From Siphlonurus alternatus (lineage: Eukaryota; Arthropoda; Insecta; Ephemeroptera; Siphlonuridae), in the NCBI GenBank assembly GCA_949825025.1, contig OX463784.1:6207431-6271430 (forward strand): a stretch of 64,000 nt of DNA. The letters are read 5' to 3'. Positions 43,287 to 53,596 of this stretch are shown here, one piece after another (the first letter of the stretch is position 1; the number at the start of each line of letters is the position of its first letter). The position numbers and the translations under genes were made by a program. The notes beneath the pieces are model-generated. The model saw nothing but the letters and a program-made list of their open reading frames with translations, was not told the origin of the DNA and ran no database searches.

Positions 43287-43353
<67 letters not shown>
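43129..43353. repeat. (GAGT)n then (GA)n microsatellite
   Basis: About 40 tandem GAGT units pass directly into about 30 GA units. The minus-strand Ser-Leu-Thr-His frame is produced by the repeat. Confidence 0.97.
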
Positions 43354-43356
<3 letters not shown>

Positions 43357-43520
43357 AAATCAAAGTGTTTTGTGTAATTAATTTACACTTGAGTCCCCTT
43401 GGTGGTATCTCCCGATGCTTCATTTACAATCCAATATTCTACTTTAACAACACACCTTTTGTTTTACTAACAAGTATGGTACTTGTAAAATCCTCTTAAT
43501 TAAAAACAGAAAATTAAGCT

Positions 43521-44130
43521 ATTTTTTTTTATAATTTTATTAGTGAAAAATAAGAATACATAGAGTTCTACCAAAGCCTTATGGGTAGGTGCTGGTTTAC
43601 AAATTATATATTACATTACAGTGAGCTTTGCAGAAAATTAAATATAAGGAGAAAAAATAATACAATATAAATATACAATCAGCAAGAACATGCACAGGGA
43701 GTTCTTTTAATTAAAAAAACCCAAACAAAAAATATTAAGATATAAACGATTTTTTTTTATTTTATATAATAGACTTTTTGAGTTCAATTTTACACTTTGA
43801 TTGTTTAATAAACAATGGAATTTCATTCCAAATTTTAGCCAAAACAACATCCAAAGTTCTGTCACCATATCTATATTATTATTTGCTATTTTTTAATTAA
43901 GTGATTTTTGTTTTAACAAAATATCTGTAGTTTTGTATTATTTACTGAACAATAAGAATCCACAATTATTAAAATATTGTTCATACAATGATTTATAAAC
44001 TCCCTTATTATATAAAACACAGTTTTGTGGTAAATAATAATTTATAATAATATAGCTTTGATAAAATCATTATGTAACTTGTTATTTGTTAACCAAGATT
44101 AAAAAATATATATATTACACAGTAGGGTTT
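43521..44130 (-). pseudogene. LINE 3' fragment with a reverse-transcriptase C-terminal tail
   Basis: On the minus strand a short frame encodes RTLDVVLAKIWNEIPLFIKQ then SKCKIELKK and a stop. This matches the IWN.IP..IK pattern at the C terminus of non-LTR reverse transcriptases. The 3' UTR ends CTACCCATAAGGCTTTGGTA, TTTTTCACTAATAAAATT. The same 3' end occurs in the plus orientation at 46.2-46.3 kb. Catalytic domains are absent, so the copy is dead. Confidence 0.55.
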
Positions 44131-44508
44131 TGAAAGTAACTGGATACAACACAATTTCAATATAATTGAATGCTCAATATAATTATAATGAAACTCATAA
44201 CAACAAACTATTGTTTATTATGAAGCCTTTTCCATTGTTGATTATTTTACCTGATTTCACTCAGTAGAGCACAGGATGTAATGAAATTGTTGGCGCTTAG
44301 TTACCTACAATACCTTTATATAATTATTAACTGTCATTTGCCATAAGAAAATATGTAATTTAACAATTGCCCCACGTTTCTTTTACAATAATACTTTTAT
44401 TTAAGAATATAAAGAAAATAATTATATTTTTTTGTAATAGCAGAATATAAATTCCTTTTTTAGTTTTTTCAACTATAAATATTATAGTGTGTTATAAAGT
44501 TAAAACAC
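44131..44508. other. AT-rich sequence, no feature seen
   Basis: No recognised repeat or coding-like segment. Confidence 0.55.
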
Positions 44509-44766
44509 TACCCTAATAGTTGAAAAATTACGTCTTCAAGTTATCTTTTACACGTCTAAACCTAATATTTTTACCTCTAAAACGCATCTTATTTCCTCTT
44601 CACTCAAAGTAAGGATGAAATGGAGACAATATTTCTAACATTTTATGCTCAAGAAGAAGACGTAATCTCGTCTTTTTTCCTCTTTTTTCTTCTAAAATGG
44701 TGCAAAATAGGAGGGAATTCGACTAGGAGAGAGCTGAATTGATATTAAATTTATTTCAACTCGGGT
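44509..44766 (-). mobile_element. MITE-F, complete copy
   Basis: From CCCTAATAGTTGAAAAATTA to AATTTATTTCAACTCGGGT. The ACCC...GGGT ends are well kept. Confidence 0.75.
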
Positions 44767-44784
44767 ATGAAACGCAATAATTGT

Positions 44785-44903
<119 letters not shown>

Positions 44904-44960
44904 GTATTATACATATTATGTATTATGTATTAATATTTTTCTATAATAGATCTAAGTGCT

Positions 44961-45122
44961 AATGAGTGCAATTCACGAAGCAGTTAGCCAGGTTTCTAGC
45001 CACATTTAGCTTAACCACGTTTAACTATACCTGTTTTACGTGTTAAAACTCCCTAGTTAAACGTGGTTAAGCTAAACGTGGTTTAGAAACCTGGCTAACT
45101 GCTTCGTGAATCGCACCCAATG
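44961..45122. mobile_element. Foldback MITE FB-3, complete copy
   Basis: AGTGCAATTCACGAAGCAGT to CTTCGTGAATCGCACCC, flanked by AATG on both sides. Those bases may be a duplication or part of the end. Confidence 0.8.
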
Positions 45123-45299
45123 TGTATTTAAATGCTAAATATTGTTTGCTTAATTTTCAACTGAATTGTAATAATGTCTAGAATGTTATAAGTGTTAATA
45201 CTTTAAATTAATTTTGTATTTTAATTAATTTCTTATTTTGGATCATAATTGTTCGAGAAAATGTGTTTTTAATTATTGAAAGTTAGTATAAGTTGAGTT

Positions 45300-45505
45300 G
45301 GACTAGTATTGTTCTAAATGTTCTATTATTGAGCTTAGTCATTATTGTTTATCATAAATTCTTAGTATATAAATCATAGTCTGTAAGTTGTTCAAACAAA
45401 ATATGTAACATTAATGTAATCAATTGGTCAGGGGTAAGAAAAGGCATTATTGCTTTATCATCGCTATTTAAGTCGAATAAATAAATAAAATAAATAAATG
45501 TAACA
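45300..45505 (+). mobile_element. Probable LINE 3' UTR with an AAAT-type tail
   Basis: Ends CAATTGGTCAGGGGTAAGAA, ATCGCTATTTAAGTCG and then AATAAATAAATAAAATAAAT. A short tandem tail of this sort is typical of L2/jockey-like elements. No coding part remains. Confidence 0.45.
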
Positions 45506-45933
45506 AAGTTTCATATAAAGCAACTCAAACAACAATATACAAGAATTACCTTCAATAAAAAAAAATATGCAAACGAGAACGATCTCTTTTGACTGCATAC
45601 CATATTTTGCACTGTATATTGTTTCACATTTTTGTCAAGTCAAAGCATATTTCTCATTATATTCCTACCTTTTGAATGCTTATATATTACGCATGACAAC
45701 ACATATTTCATATTCACAGAAATATATTGAATATTTTCATGTGAAAATGTTTTTATGTTATTTTGATCTCTTAAGATTTACCAGAAGAAATCTAACATAA
45801 GCTCTTCTTTTCCTCAAAAGAAAAATATATAAGATAAATGATCATATATATTTTGTCCTTTATGTATCATAAAATAAGATTTTCTTTGAAGAAATAAAGA
45901 ATCATCTTTTCAAGTTTCTGTGAAAATATTCTT

Positions 45934-45964
<31 letters not shown>

Positions 45965-46145
45965 GGTCAAGGAACTTTTTCTGGGTTTATTTTTTCTTCA
46001 CTAGAAAGATTTTATCATTAAGTATATAGTAGTTTTTGTTGATCATATTTGAGATTTTCAGAAAGATTGTGTTTGAAGTTGATAGTTCAATATAATAAAA
46101 GATTATGAGAGCTAAACATATATTATAGTCTCTCTTAAAAGTAGA
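45506..46145. other. AT-rich sequence, no feature seen
   Basis: The 77-codon frame at 45567-45800 has no supporting features. A T run lies at 45951-45964. Confidence 0.55.
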
Positions 46146-46320
46146 AATTAAATTAATTGACAACATATGGTCCCATGCATAAATGCAAGGTATCCATGCA
46201 GCTTTCTAATAAATTAATGTAATGTAATTTGTACACCAGTACCTACCCATAAGGCTTCCTGCCTTGGTAACTGTATTCTTTTTTTCACTAATAAAATTGT
46301 TTAAAAAAAATGCGAATATC
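46146..46320 (+). mobile_element. LINE 3' end, same family as 43.5 kb
   Basis: CATGCATAAATGCAAGGTAT, CACCAGTACCTACCCATAAG, TTTTTCACTAATAAAATTGT. It matches the complement of 43530-43620, which shows that the two are 3' ends of one LINE family. Confidence 0.6.
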
Positions 46321-46407
46321 ATTAAAAATGTAGATAATTAGGGAGATTTAAGACGATTGGCAGAAATATTTATCATAAATAATTCTTATTACGTTGTTAA
46401 AACTATT

Positions 46408-46553
46408 TTCTTCCTAAAATGTTAGAAATATTTTTGACTTCTTTTTATCCTCACTTAGAGCGAGGATAAAATAAGATTTTTTATTTTATGTGTTTTAGAT
46501 GTAAAAAGATTAGACGTGTAAAGGATGAGTTGAAGACGTAATTTTTCAACTAT
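46408..46553 (+). mobile_element. MITE-F, 5'-truncated copy
   Basis: Starts at CTAAAATGTTAGAAATATTT and continues through ATCCTCACTTAGAGCGAGGA to ACGTAATTTTTCAACTATG. Confidence 0.65.
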
Positions 46554-46923
46554 GAGAGAAAGAAAAAATTTCAACAAGAGATATTATGCTAATACTAAGA
46601 GTTAATATCTAAAATATATTCTATGGCACTGAAAATGCGTTTTAACCTAAATCGTGAGACTTAATTAAGTGTTTGTTTAAGTAAAAGTTTGGAGTCATCG
46701 AACCTAAAGCAAACAAATTATCGAAATTATGTCATGCGATATTTTTTAACGGATCGTTGAAGTCTCTCGTATATACCAAAATAAGGAACAAATGGAGCCT
46801 CATTATTATTTTCTTTAATTAAAATTAGCAGTAGTATGTTGTTATTATTGAAGTTTTAGTATTATTAATTAGAATTAATTCATTTGTAAGGTTTTCCACA
46901 TTTTCTTCGTTCTATTAAATTCA
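46554..46923. other. AT-rich sequence, no feature seen
   Basis: No recognised repeat or coding-like segment. Confidence 0.55.
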
Positions 46924-47105
46924 GTGGGGGACATTCACGAAGCACTTTAACCCCCAATTTAGCCCCGATTTTTAACCCTGGTGCTAAACATATGGTGCTA
47001 CTATGAGCTTAACATGGTTAGCCCCTGGTTTAGTACCATGTTTAGCACCAGGGTTAAAAATCGGGGCTAAAGTGGGGGTTAAAGTGCTTTGTGAATGCCC
47101 CCCCA
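46924..47105. mobile_element. Foldback MITE FB-U, related to FB-2 by its ends
   Basis: GGGGGACATTCACGAAGCAC and TGCTTTGTGAATGCCCCCCC are the ends. The arms share TTTAGCCCCGATTTTTAACC, CTGGTGCTAAACAT and their complements. The terminal G-run plus CATTCAC(G/A)AAG is shared with FB-2, while the arms differ. Single copy. Confidence 0.75.
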
Positions 47106-47640
47106 TAAGTTCAATCAATATTATCGCAAATAACCTTCCAGAATTATATTGTGACTTTAAATATTTGATTATTTTAGAGCGTAAGTAGAGGTTGTACAAG
47201 CAAACATATATATATATGTTCAATAAAGCATCACTAATTATATAATTTTAAAAATATATTAATAATATAAACAAAAATTTACTTTTATTACTTTAATATT
47301 ACAAGAGTCTCTAATGAAAATATATACTGCCAAAAAAATAATTCTCGTGCATTTTTATAGTTACAGTATACTGTATAATGTTCAAGGTATATATTTGTAT
47401 TCAATAAAGAAGCATTAATAATTTATACAATATTCATATATGAGTTAAATTTTATTATTGGTTTATATATTTTCAAAATATATAAATCCAAAATATATTT
47501 TCTATTAACAACTTTGTCCCGTTAAGACAAAAGTAGTATTTCGTCTTTTGTAAATATCAACAATTTCACAATTTCTATATATTAAAATATACAATATTTG
47601 AACAATGAGTATATTAATTTAATGTAATTTAATCATTTAA
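47106..47640. other. AT-rich sequence; possible 3' UTR
   Basis: If the exon at 47.64 kb is real, this is its 3' flank on the minus strand, with an AATAAA-type signal near 47448. Otherwise nothing is seen. Confidence 0.35.
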
Positions 47641-47788
47641 TCATTCTTTTGAGAGAATTTCATTGAAAAGCCGTTCATCAAAATGATTCGCTTTACAAAA
47701 TAAAGTTAACATCGATCTGAAATCTCGCAGTCTTATAGAAAAAGTTTTGGTGTCAATTGTGTTCGTGTTTTGTGTGACAAAAAAACTA
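47641..47788 (-). CDS. Possible C-terminal coding exon, unidentified
   Basis: On the minus strand, TTTCAATCACCTGCCAG is a fair acceptor. It is followed by an open frame to TGA that includes TKTFSIRLRDFRSMLTLFCK and ANHFDERLFNEILSKE. Amino-acid use is balanced and unlike the random AT-rich frames nearby. The frame also continues upstream to the TC array, so the exon could start further out. No family is recognised. Confidence 0.35.
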
Positions 47789-47894
47789 CTGGCAGGTGAT
47801 TGAAAGAGAGTTTGTTTCTCTCTCAGGGGACTCTTTAGCGCAGCCAGTGGCAGAAAAACGAACCTCAAAATAGCGTGACTTTTTCTATCTCTCT

Positions 47895-48003
<109 letters not shown>

Positions 48004-48436
48004 TGTCAATTATAATTTATTAAAACTTTTTTTGTTTCAATGTTCTTATATGTATATAAATATCTGTGACGTCATAGTTCATGCAAACATCAACATTAAT
48101 GGAGCGTGATATCAGTTTTTATTTCAAGATTATTTTTGTTTTCTAAAAGAAAATGTTTACTTTATAATTTGTTTTTATTAGTTTCACAATAAATAAGCTC
48201 GGGATAAGGGTACAACCAGACCTTTTTTCGTGTTAAAAGTATTTGGAGGGTTGAAAATTGATAACCCTGCATCTGCTAGTGATCTTGGGGATGGTATATT
48301 ACAATCCCAATAACCCTTGATTTTAGGTACTATTGTTTTATCATGGTGTTGGCATCTTATTACATTGTTAGAATTAATGATTTGAGACAAGCGTGCTTTT
48401 TTAAGAATGTAACTGATTCTATAGTGTTTGGAATAA
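48004..48436. other. Sequence with a small FB-G-like piece
   Basis: CTGTGACGTCATAGTTCATG (48064) recalls the FB-G arm, but no counterpart arm is seen. The rest is unassigned. Confidence 0.4.
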
Positions 48437-48606
48437 AATGGGTGGGAGCGATTCACGAAGCAGTTACCCAGGTTTGTAACCACGTTTAACTATACCTGTT
48501 TTACGTATTAACTATACCTGTTTTACGTATTAAACCACCTAGTTAAACGTGGTTAAGCTAAACTTGGTTAGAAACCTGGCTATCTGCTTTGTGAATCGCA
48601 CCCATT
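48437..48606. mobile_element. Foldback MITE FB-3 with an internal 22-bp duplication
   Basis: GAGCGATTCACGAAGCAGTT to TTTGTGAATCGCACCC. The centre has ACTATACCTGTTTTACGTAT twice in tandem, which is unique among the FB-3 copies here. Confidence 0.8.
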
Positions 48607-48608
48607 GT

Positions 48609-48736
48609 CCCTCGCCCGCAATAATGAGCTATCTGCTATTTCAAGTGAGTGCAATTATGAGATATAAATAGGTGTAGTATAAAGCTCAGAGTTGCACTCA
48701 CCTGAAATAGCAGATAGCTCGTTATTGCGGACGAGA
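48609..48736. mobile_element. Foldback MITE FB-S, abutting FB-3
   Basis: Arms of about 44 bp: CTCGCCCGCAATAATGAGCT, ATCTGCTATTTCAAGTGAGT, and the complementary copy ending GCGGACGAG. A TATAAATAGG centre. Single copy. Confidence 0.7.
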
Positions 48737-48757
48737 AACGATAGTATGATATATAGA

Positions 48758-48782
<25 letters not shown>
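48758..48782. repeat. Poly(T) run
   Basis: About 25 T. Confidence 0.9.
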
Positions 48783-48790
<8 letters not shown>

Positions 48791-49095
48791 TTTAACTATA
48801 TTATGGTTCAGTCATTGATTGTAAGTGCTGTATGTTTTCAAGTACCTGATATGTGTGTGCTTAATATATTGTTCATATTAATTATGTAGTATTATATCAA
48901 TTAAGTATTTCATTTGACAAGCTTAATTATAATATTGAAAAGCAAGAAATAAATTATTAAATATGATTTTGATTAATAAAATCTTATATATTTCAGAAAC
49001 TATATAATAAAACTGTCAATGGACTTAGCTTTTTAACTAGAAAATTTAGCAGATTTAGTATTGGGGTTAATTATTAAATATGATATGAAATAATA
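48783..49095. other. AT-rich sequence, no feature seen
   Basis: No recognised repeat or coding-like segment. Confidence 0.55.
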
Positions 49096-49236
49096 AGGGG
49101 CATTCACAAAGTCTTAAGGCCACATTTAAGGCTCGATAATTTAAAGTTTGATTTTAGACGTGTTTTTTAGACCCAAAATTTCTGGTCTTAAATTATTGAG
49201 TCTTAATTGTGGCCTTAAGGCTTTGTGAATGCCCCT
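49096..49236. mobile_element. Foldback MITE FB-2
   Basis: AGGGGCATTCACAAAGTCTT to its complement. The asymmetric centre is in the opposite orientation to the 8.2-kb copy. Confidence 0.8.
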
Positions 49237-49615
49237 TTATAGGTTTTGACGTGATTCATATTGTTTGTACAACAATGCAGTGTTCGAATAATAAATAAAT
49301 TTAAAATTCTGCCAAGTTACATTAATATTTTAATATTTCAAGGTTCAAGGCATGTCTAATCATTGCACGTAAGATCAAGTATCAATGCACACTGAAATAC
49401 ACACTGCTTACTCGCAAACATAAAGTTACTATCACTATATATATATATATGAATCTCCCTCTTACACAGTATATATGCATGATCATCAGCATTAATATTT
49501 CCAAGCGTCAGGGTTGTTAAATCGGATTAATTGGATGTTTAATAAACGATCATACTCCTCCATGCCTCCTTTTGATAACTGACATGATAATGATTCTTTT
49601 ATTTAACTTAGATAT
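49237..49615. other. AT-rich sequence, no feature seen
   Basis: A short (AT)n at 49437-49450 only. Confidence 0.55.
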
Positions 49616-50000
49616 ACCCTAGTTAAAAAATGAGATCCTCAACTCATCCTTTACACGTCTAAACCTAAAAATCTTTTTACCTCTAAATCACATCTTATTT
49701 TCTCTTCGCTCAAAGTGATGAGGATGAAATGAAGACAATATTTCTAACATTTTAGGCCTGTTCGTAAACCCTGCTCGGTGTACACTTTCTGCACCCAATC
49801 GACCTTATGTACATGGGATATAAGGTCGATCAGGTGTAGAAAGTGTACACCGAGCAGGGTTTACGAACAGGATTATTATGTTCAAAAAGAGGGAAAAACA
49901 CGTAATCTCGACTATTTCCCCTTTTTTGTTTCTCTAAAATGGTTCAAAATGAGAGGAAAATAGACGAGAGGAAAAGATGAAATTTATTTCAACTCGGGTA
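49616..50000 (-). mobile_element. MITE-F split by a nested FB-E
   Basis: From ACCCTAGTTAAAAAATGAGA to AATTTATTTCAACTCGGGT. The family sequence ACATTTTATGxTCAA is broken by FB-E after ACATTTT and resumes at TTATGTTCAA. Removing the insert leaves a normal-length MITE-F. Confidence 0.75.
49754..49874. mobile_element. Foldback MITE FB-E nested in MITE-F
   Basis: AGGCCTGTTCGTAAACCCTG to CGAACAGGATT; arms nearly perfect (GTGTACACTTTCTGCACCCA against its complement). It matches the 30.3-kb copy. Confidence 0.8.
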
Positions 50001-50129
50001 TGTATAGAAATTTTTTTTTTAAAAATTCTTGTTTCTTATAATTTTCTCAATCTTAAGAAATTCGAAACTTGTGTACTTTCTGTGTTATACATCTTGATTT
50101 CGAATAGATTTTAAATAAAATTAATCATT

Positions 50130-50235
50130 AGCTGAGGGAATCGTGGAAACCTTAGTTGTAAGATCACAGTATTTTTTTAACATGGACTTGAGTTGCAATG
50201 GTCTAAAGCCATGAAGATCACACACAAGAAATATG
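50130..50235 (-). mobile_element. Decayed SINE fragment
   Basis: GGCTTTAGACCATTGCAACT and AAGGTTTCCACGATTCCCTC on the minus strand correspond to the middle and central domain of the 5S-type SINE. Confidence 0.5.
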
Positions 50236-50274
50236 TGAATATACATGGAATATATAGGATAATTCTTGACTTTC

Positions 50275-50606
50275 AATGGACAACATACATGAAAAAAATT
50301 TATTGCAGAAATGAATAGAGGGTACCAAATTATGCTACTCTGAGTTTTTTCAGATTTTTTTGAGACCCGGAACTATTTTTAAATAATTATTGAAAGTCCT
50401 GTGATTTCAGTTGGCACCCCTGCAGCCTTAATAAAAAGGATAGAGACTGGACGCCTATTGACGCCTCCAGGGGGCGTGGCCGCACTTTCAATAATTATTT
50501 AAAAATAGTTCTGGGTCTCAAAAAAATATGAAAGAATTCAGAGTAGCATAATTTGGTACCCTCTATTCATTTCTGCAATAAAAAAATTTCATGTATGTTG
50601 TCCATT
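50275..50606. mobile_element. Foldback element FB-A (GGACAAC-end type), well preserved
   Basis: AATGGACAACATACATGAAA to TTTCATGTATGTTGTCCATT. The arms agree at almost every position, with loop GACGCCTCCAGGGGGCGTGG in the same sense as at 5.8 and 33.2 kb. It is the best reference copy in the window. Confidence 0.85.
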
Positions 50607-50893
50607 ATATAATTAACCATAATACAAAGCAGATTATTTATTATAGTAATAGTGCTCAAACAAAATTAACAAATATTACATCGGAATAACATGAAATGAA
50701 CATTAAAACAATGACATAGTATTGTTCAATTATATTTAATATAATTAGTATTAATGTATTGTTTATTAAAGAACATTGTTATTGAGCCAAGAGTACTTTA
50801 ATAATACACATGCTTACGCTCAGAACTCTATATAGAAATATATGCTATGTAGGATTGTATTATATGAAAACAAGAATCTTTGAAGCATTTATT

Positions 50894-51037
50894 TTAAGCC
50901 GGTATTACACGTTTTGCACACAGTTTTTTCTTGCAAGAAAATTTCATCTATATACAAACAAATGGAGTTTAAGTTTTCTTGTAAGGAAAAATTGTATGCA
51001 ATAGTTAGAAATATTTTATTGTGTAATACCAGCTTTA
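50894..51037. mobile_element. Foldback MITE FB-O, diverged copy
   Basis: TTAA + GCCGGTATTACACG to CGTGTAATACC-like complement (GTGTAATACCAGC) and TTTA. The centre again has CAAACAAATGG. The right boundary TTAA has mutated to TTTA. Confidence 0.7.
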
Positions 51038-51041
51038 GAAA

Positions 51042-51296
51042 TAGAGGCTTCTAATGTTCCCCGTCGGGAAAATTTTCTCCATAAGCCACCATGTTAGAAA
51101 GTTTGAATATTTTCTCAGTAACTATTAAAGCTATTAATTTGAAACCATCTCCTACTTCTCATTTAGGAGTGTTCTGAAACTTTTTTTCATCTTAGAAATG
51201 TCTTTAATATATACTAAAAAAAAAATCGAGTTTTTTTCCCATAGGTTTCGATAGGACTGTGGGAACACTGTAAAATCAGCTGACTTGAAGCCTCTA
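51042..51296. mobile_element. MITE with short inverted ends (GAGGCTTC), possible TA target
   Basis: TAGAGGCTTC and GAAGCCTCTA close a 255-bp non-palindromic interior (CCCGTCGGGAAAATTTTCTC, TTTCGATAGGACTGTGGGAA). A flanking TA on both sides would fit a Tc1/mariner-like insertion. It lies 4 bp from FB-O. Single copy, so the call is tentative. Confidence 0.45.
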
Positions 51297-51324
51297 TATT
51301 CAATGATTTAATATTGAACTGGAT

Positions 51325-51560
51325 AGAACATTGTTGTTGACAAAAGCTGTATTGTTCATCCTGGCTGAAGTTTCCACGTTTCCCTCAGTCGCAGGCAAAT
51401 CCTGGGATGGATTGCAAGGCCGTGGCCGCCCCCGTTCCGGAAGAGCCCGCGAAACGCTAAGTTAGGGTTTCGGAAGGTTCGGAGTTTCAAACTTAGTGAG
51501 TAATTAGTAATTAGAAGTATCCAGTTGGGGTTAAATTAAAAATTTAAAAGAAAAAAAATG
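51325..51560 (+). mobile_element. 5S-type SINE, 5'-truncated
   Basis: Starts near TTGACAAAAGCTGTATTG and keeps the central domain (TTTCCACGTTTCCCTCAGTC, GCAAGGCCGTGGCCGCCCCC) and the whole tail with an A-rich end. The central domain is close to consensus. Confidence 0.8.
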
Positions 51561-52400
51561 TGGACATCTTTCAAGTAACAATTAGTTTGTAAATTTAATT
51601 TCTACCTTACTAATTTACAGGTAACTATTGCACTCACTTGATATTGCAAAAATATTTAATGTAAATTAAAAAAAATGTATTATTAATAAATATTTATTAC
51701 TTGTTTTTAAATTGAAATTATTTATTTTTAAATGTTTTATTTAAATACAAAATAAGGCTTTTAATTTATTGAAATTTTTATTTTTTAATTTTAAAATTTA
51801 TATAAATACACATGTTACGTGATATTTACCACAATAAGGAAATTAAAATATATTGCCGTGATTTTACAATTATATATGAAGTTAGAAATACTTGTTCAAT
51901 GATGCAAGATATTCAATTAAAACTCTTATGGAGATTGTATTTGTGACGAAGCTTCAAATTTAATGAAATACAATAATTTTTTCTTTTTATCCTTTATAAA
52001 TTTGCATGTTTTATTATTCAGCAAAAGGTATAATAAAGAAATTGTTCTTCTTCATTAAAATGCATACTATATATTTCCACTTTCTTCGAGTTTTATGCAG
52101 CAGCGCATATAAGCTTATTGACCCAGTTAAAACTTGTTGGCTCCAATTTCTAACTTTTTTGCTGTCTTGAAATATTTTAGCTGCAACAATGCAGTAGAGT
52201 AACAAGATTGCATGACTTAATTAAAATATAATCAATATAAAGACAAAATTTATTATTATTATTATTTTTTTTAAAAGTTAACATTCCATTAATATATCAT
52301 TTAGAGCAGCGGTATAACACGATACAATAATTCTAATTATTTTTTATTTCTATTTTATATTTAGTTATGTATTTTTATTTATACATATTATATTATACAT
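51561..52400. other. AT-rich sequence, no feature seen
   Basis: TAACACGATACAATAATTCT at 52314 may be an FB-O scrap. Otherwise nothing is seen. Confidence 0.5.
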
Positions 52401-52560
52401 AATGAGCGCGATTCACGAAACAGTTATCCAGGTTTTAATCACGTTTAGCTTAACCACGTTTTAACTATACCTGTTTTACGTGTTAAATCACCTGGCTAAA
52501 CGTGGTTAAGCTAAACGTGGATAAAAACCTGGATAACTCTTTCGTGAATCGCCCCCATTA
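52401..52560. mobile_element. Foldback MITE FB-3
   Basis: AGCGCGATTCACGAAACAGT to CTTTCGTGAATCGCCCCC. The arms keep AACCTGGATAACT-type ends and the ACTATACCTGTTTTACGTGT centre. Confidence 0.8.
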
Positions 52561-52565
52561 TATTA

Positions 52566-52663
52566 ACTTTAGAGCGTGTGGTTTGACAACAGTAGGGGAA
52601 GTGAGGGGAGGTAAACAGCTGAGCGTTATCCTGCAACCCAACAAGCTCGTGTCGCTGCCCTAT
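52566..52663 (+). repeat. Two-copy dispersed repeat, unclassified
   Basis: TTAGAGCGTGTGGTTTGACA, AGGTAAACAGCTGAGCGTTA and CAACCCAACAAGCTCGTG recur in diverged form at 55.03-55.14 kb. A frame of 88 codons passes through but is not conserved in the other copy. Confidence 0.5.
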
Positions 52664-53310
52664 AAAAAAATCATCCAGGCCTACCAACACAACAACATTC
52701 CCTGTACAGTTAAAGTAACAGACACTTGGCCCCTTTGCTTGAATGAGTGTTGCAATGAGCACCATTAATTCACTATCTTGGATGATCTGGCAACACTGTT
52801 AAAGTTTAGGTGACTCACAGTCGCTTCCTCCGAATCTTTATGGCTTATATACAGTGTTGCCATTCAGCACTGCAAGTGAACTATTGGTGCCTACCTGTGT
52901 CCTAGTCTAAATTACGATAACTGTACATTAAAAAGTCTTGTTGTTAGGTGACGAAATGTTTTGACAGTGTAAATGTCAAGTTACCATCTGAGACGACATT
53001 TATATTGTAAAGAGAAGGAAAAAGAATTACAAATGAAATCGTAACAAATATATTTGTCATTTTTTTTGTTACCAAGAAATCCACAAAAGAAGACAAACGT
53101 AACTTTTCGTCATGCATGAAGTAAGAAATAATATTGATGACATCATAACTGTGGTTTATCTTTTACCAAAAAAATATTTTTGGTAGTTTATTTGTAAACA
53201 CGATCAAAATATACACAAAGTTTCATAATATAATAAAGTATTGCATATAAATTATAAGTAAATGAAACAAATTTTTATACAAAAATTATTGTTTTCTTTT
53301 TATAATAACA
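52664..53310. other. Sequence with a small GGCAACACTGT inverted pair
   Basis: GGCAACACTGTTAAA (52792) and ACAGTGTTGCC (near 52853) form an inverted pair of 11 bp enclosing about 60 bp. The stretch to 52920 is less AT-rich than usual; no exon is convincing. The rest shows nothing. Confidence 0.4.
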
Positions 53311-53311
53311 A

Positions 53312-53342
<31 letters not shown>

Positions 53343-53375
53343 ATATATATACGCATATATATATATATATATATT
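53311..53375. repeat. (TA)n microsatellite
   Basis: TA array with two short interruptions. Confidence 0.9.
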
Positions 53376-53456
53376 GCAATTTTAAAAAATAAAAATTATT
53401 TAATTGCAATTAAATATAAACAAAATATAAATTCCATTGTTTTACTATACATGTAA

Positions 53457-53596
53457 AGGAACATTCACAAAGCCCTGAGGCCACATTTAGGGCTCGATAA
53501 TTTAAAGCCTGATTTTAGGCATGCTTCTTAGGCCCAAAATTTCTGGTCTTAAATTATTGAGCCCTAAATGTGGCCTTAAGGCTTTGTGAATGCCTC
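53457..53596. mobile_element. Foldback MITE FB-2
   Basis: AGGAACATTCACAAAGCCCT to GCTTTGTGAATGCCTCT. It shares AGCCTGATTTTAGGCATGCT with the 62.3-kb copy, so these two form a subfamily. Confidence 0.8.

Noticed and set aside
52502..52768. 88-codon frame MVKLNVDKNLDN...
   Set aside because: It starts inside an FB-3 element and crosses a dispersed repeat. The second copy of that repeat at 55.0 kb does not preserve the frame.
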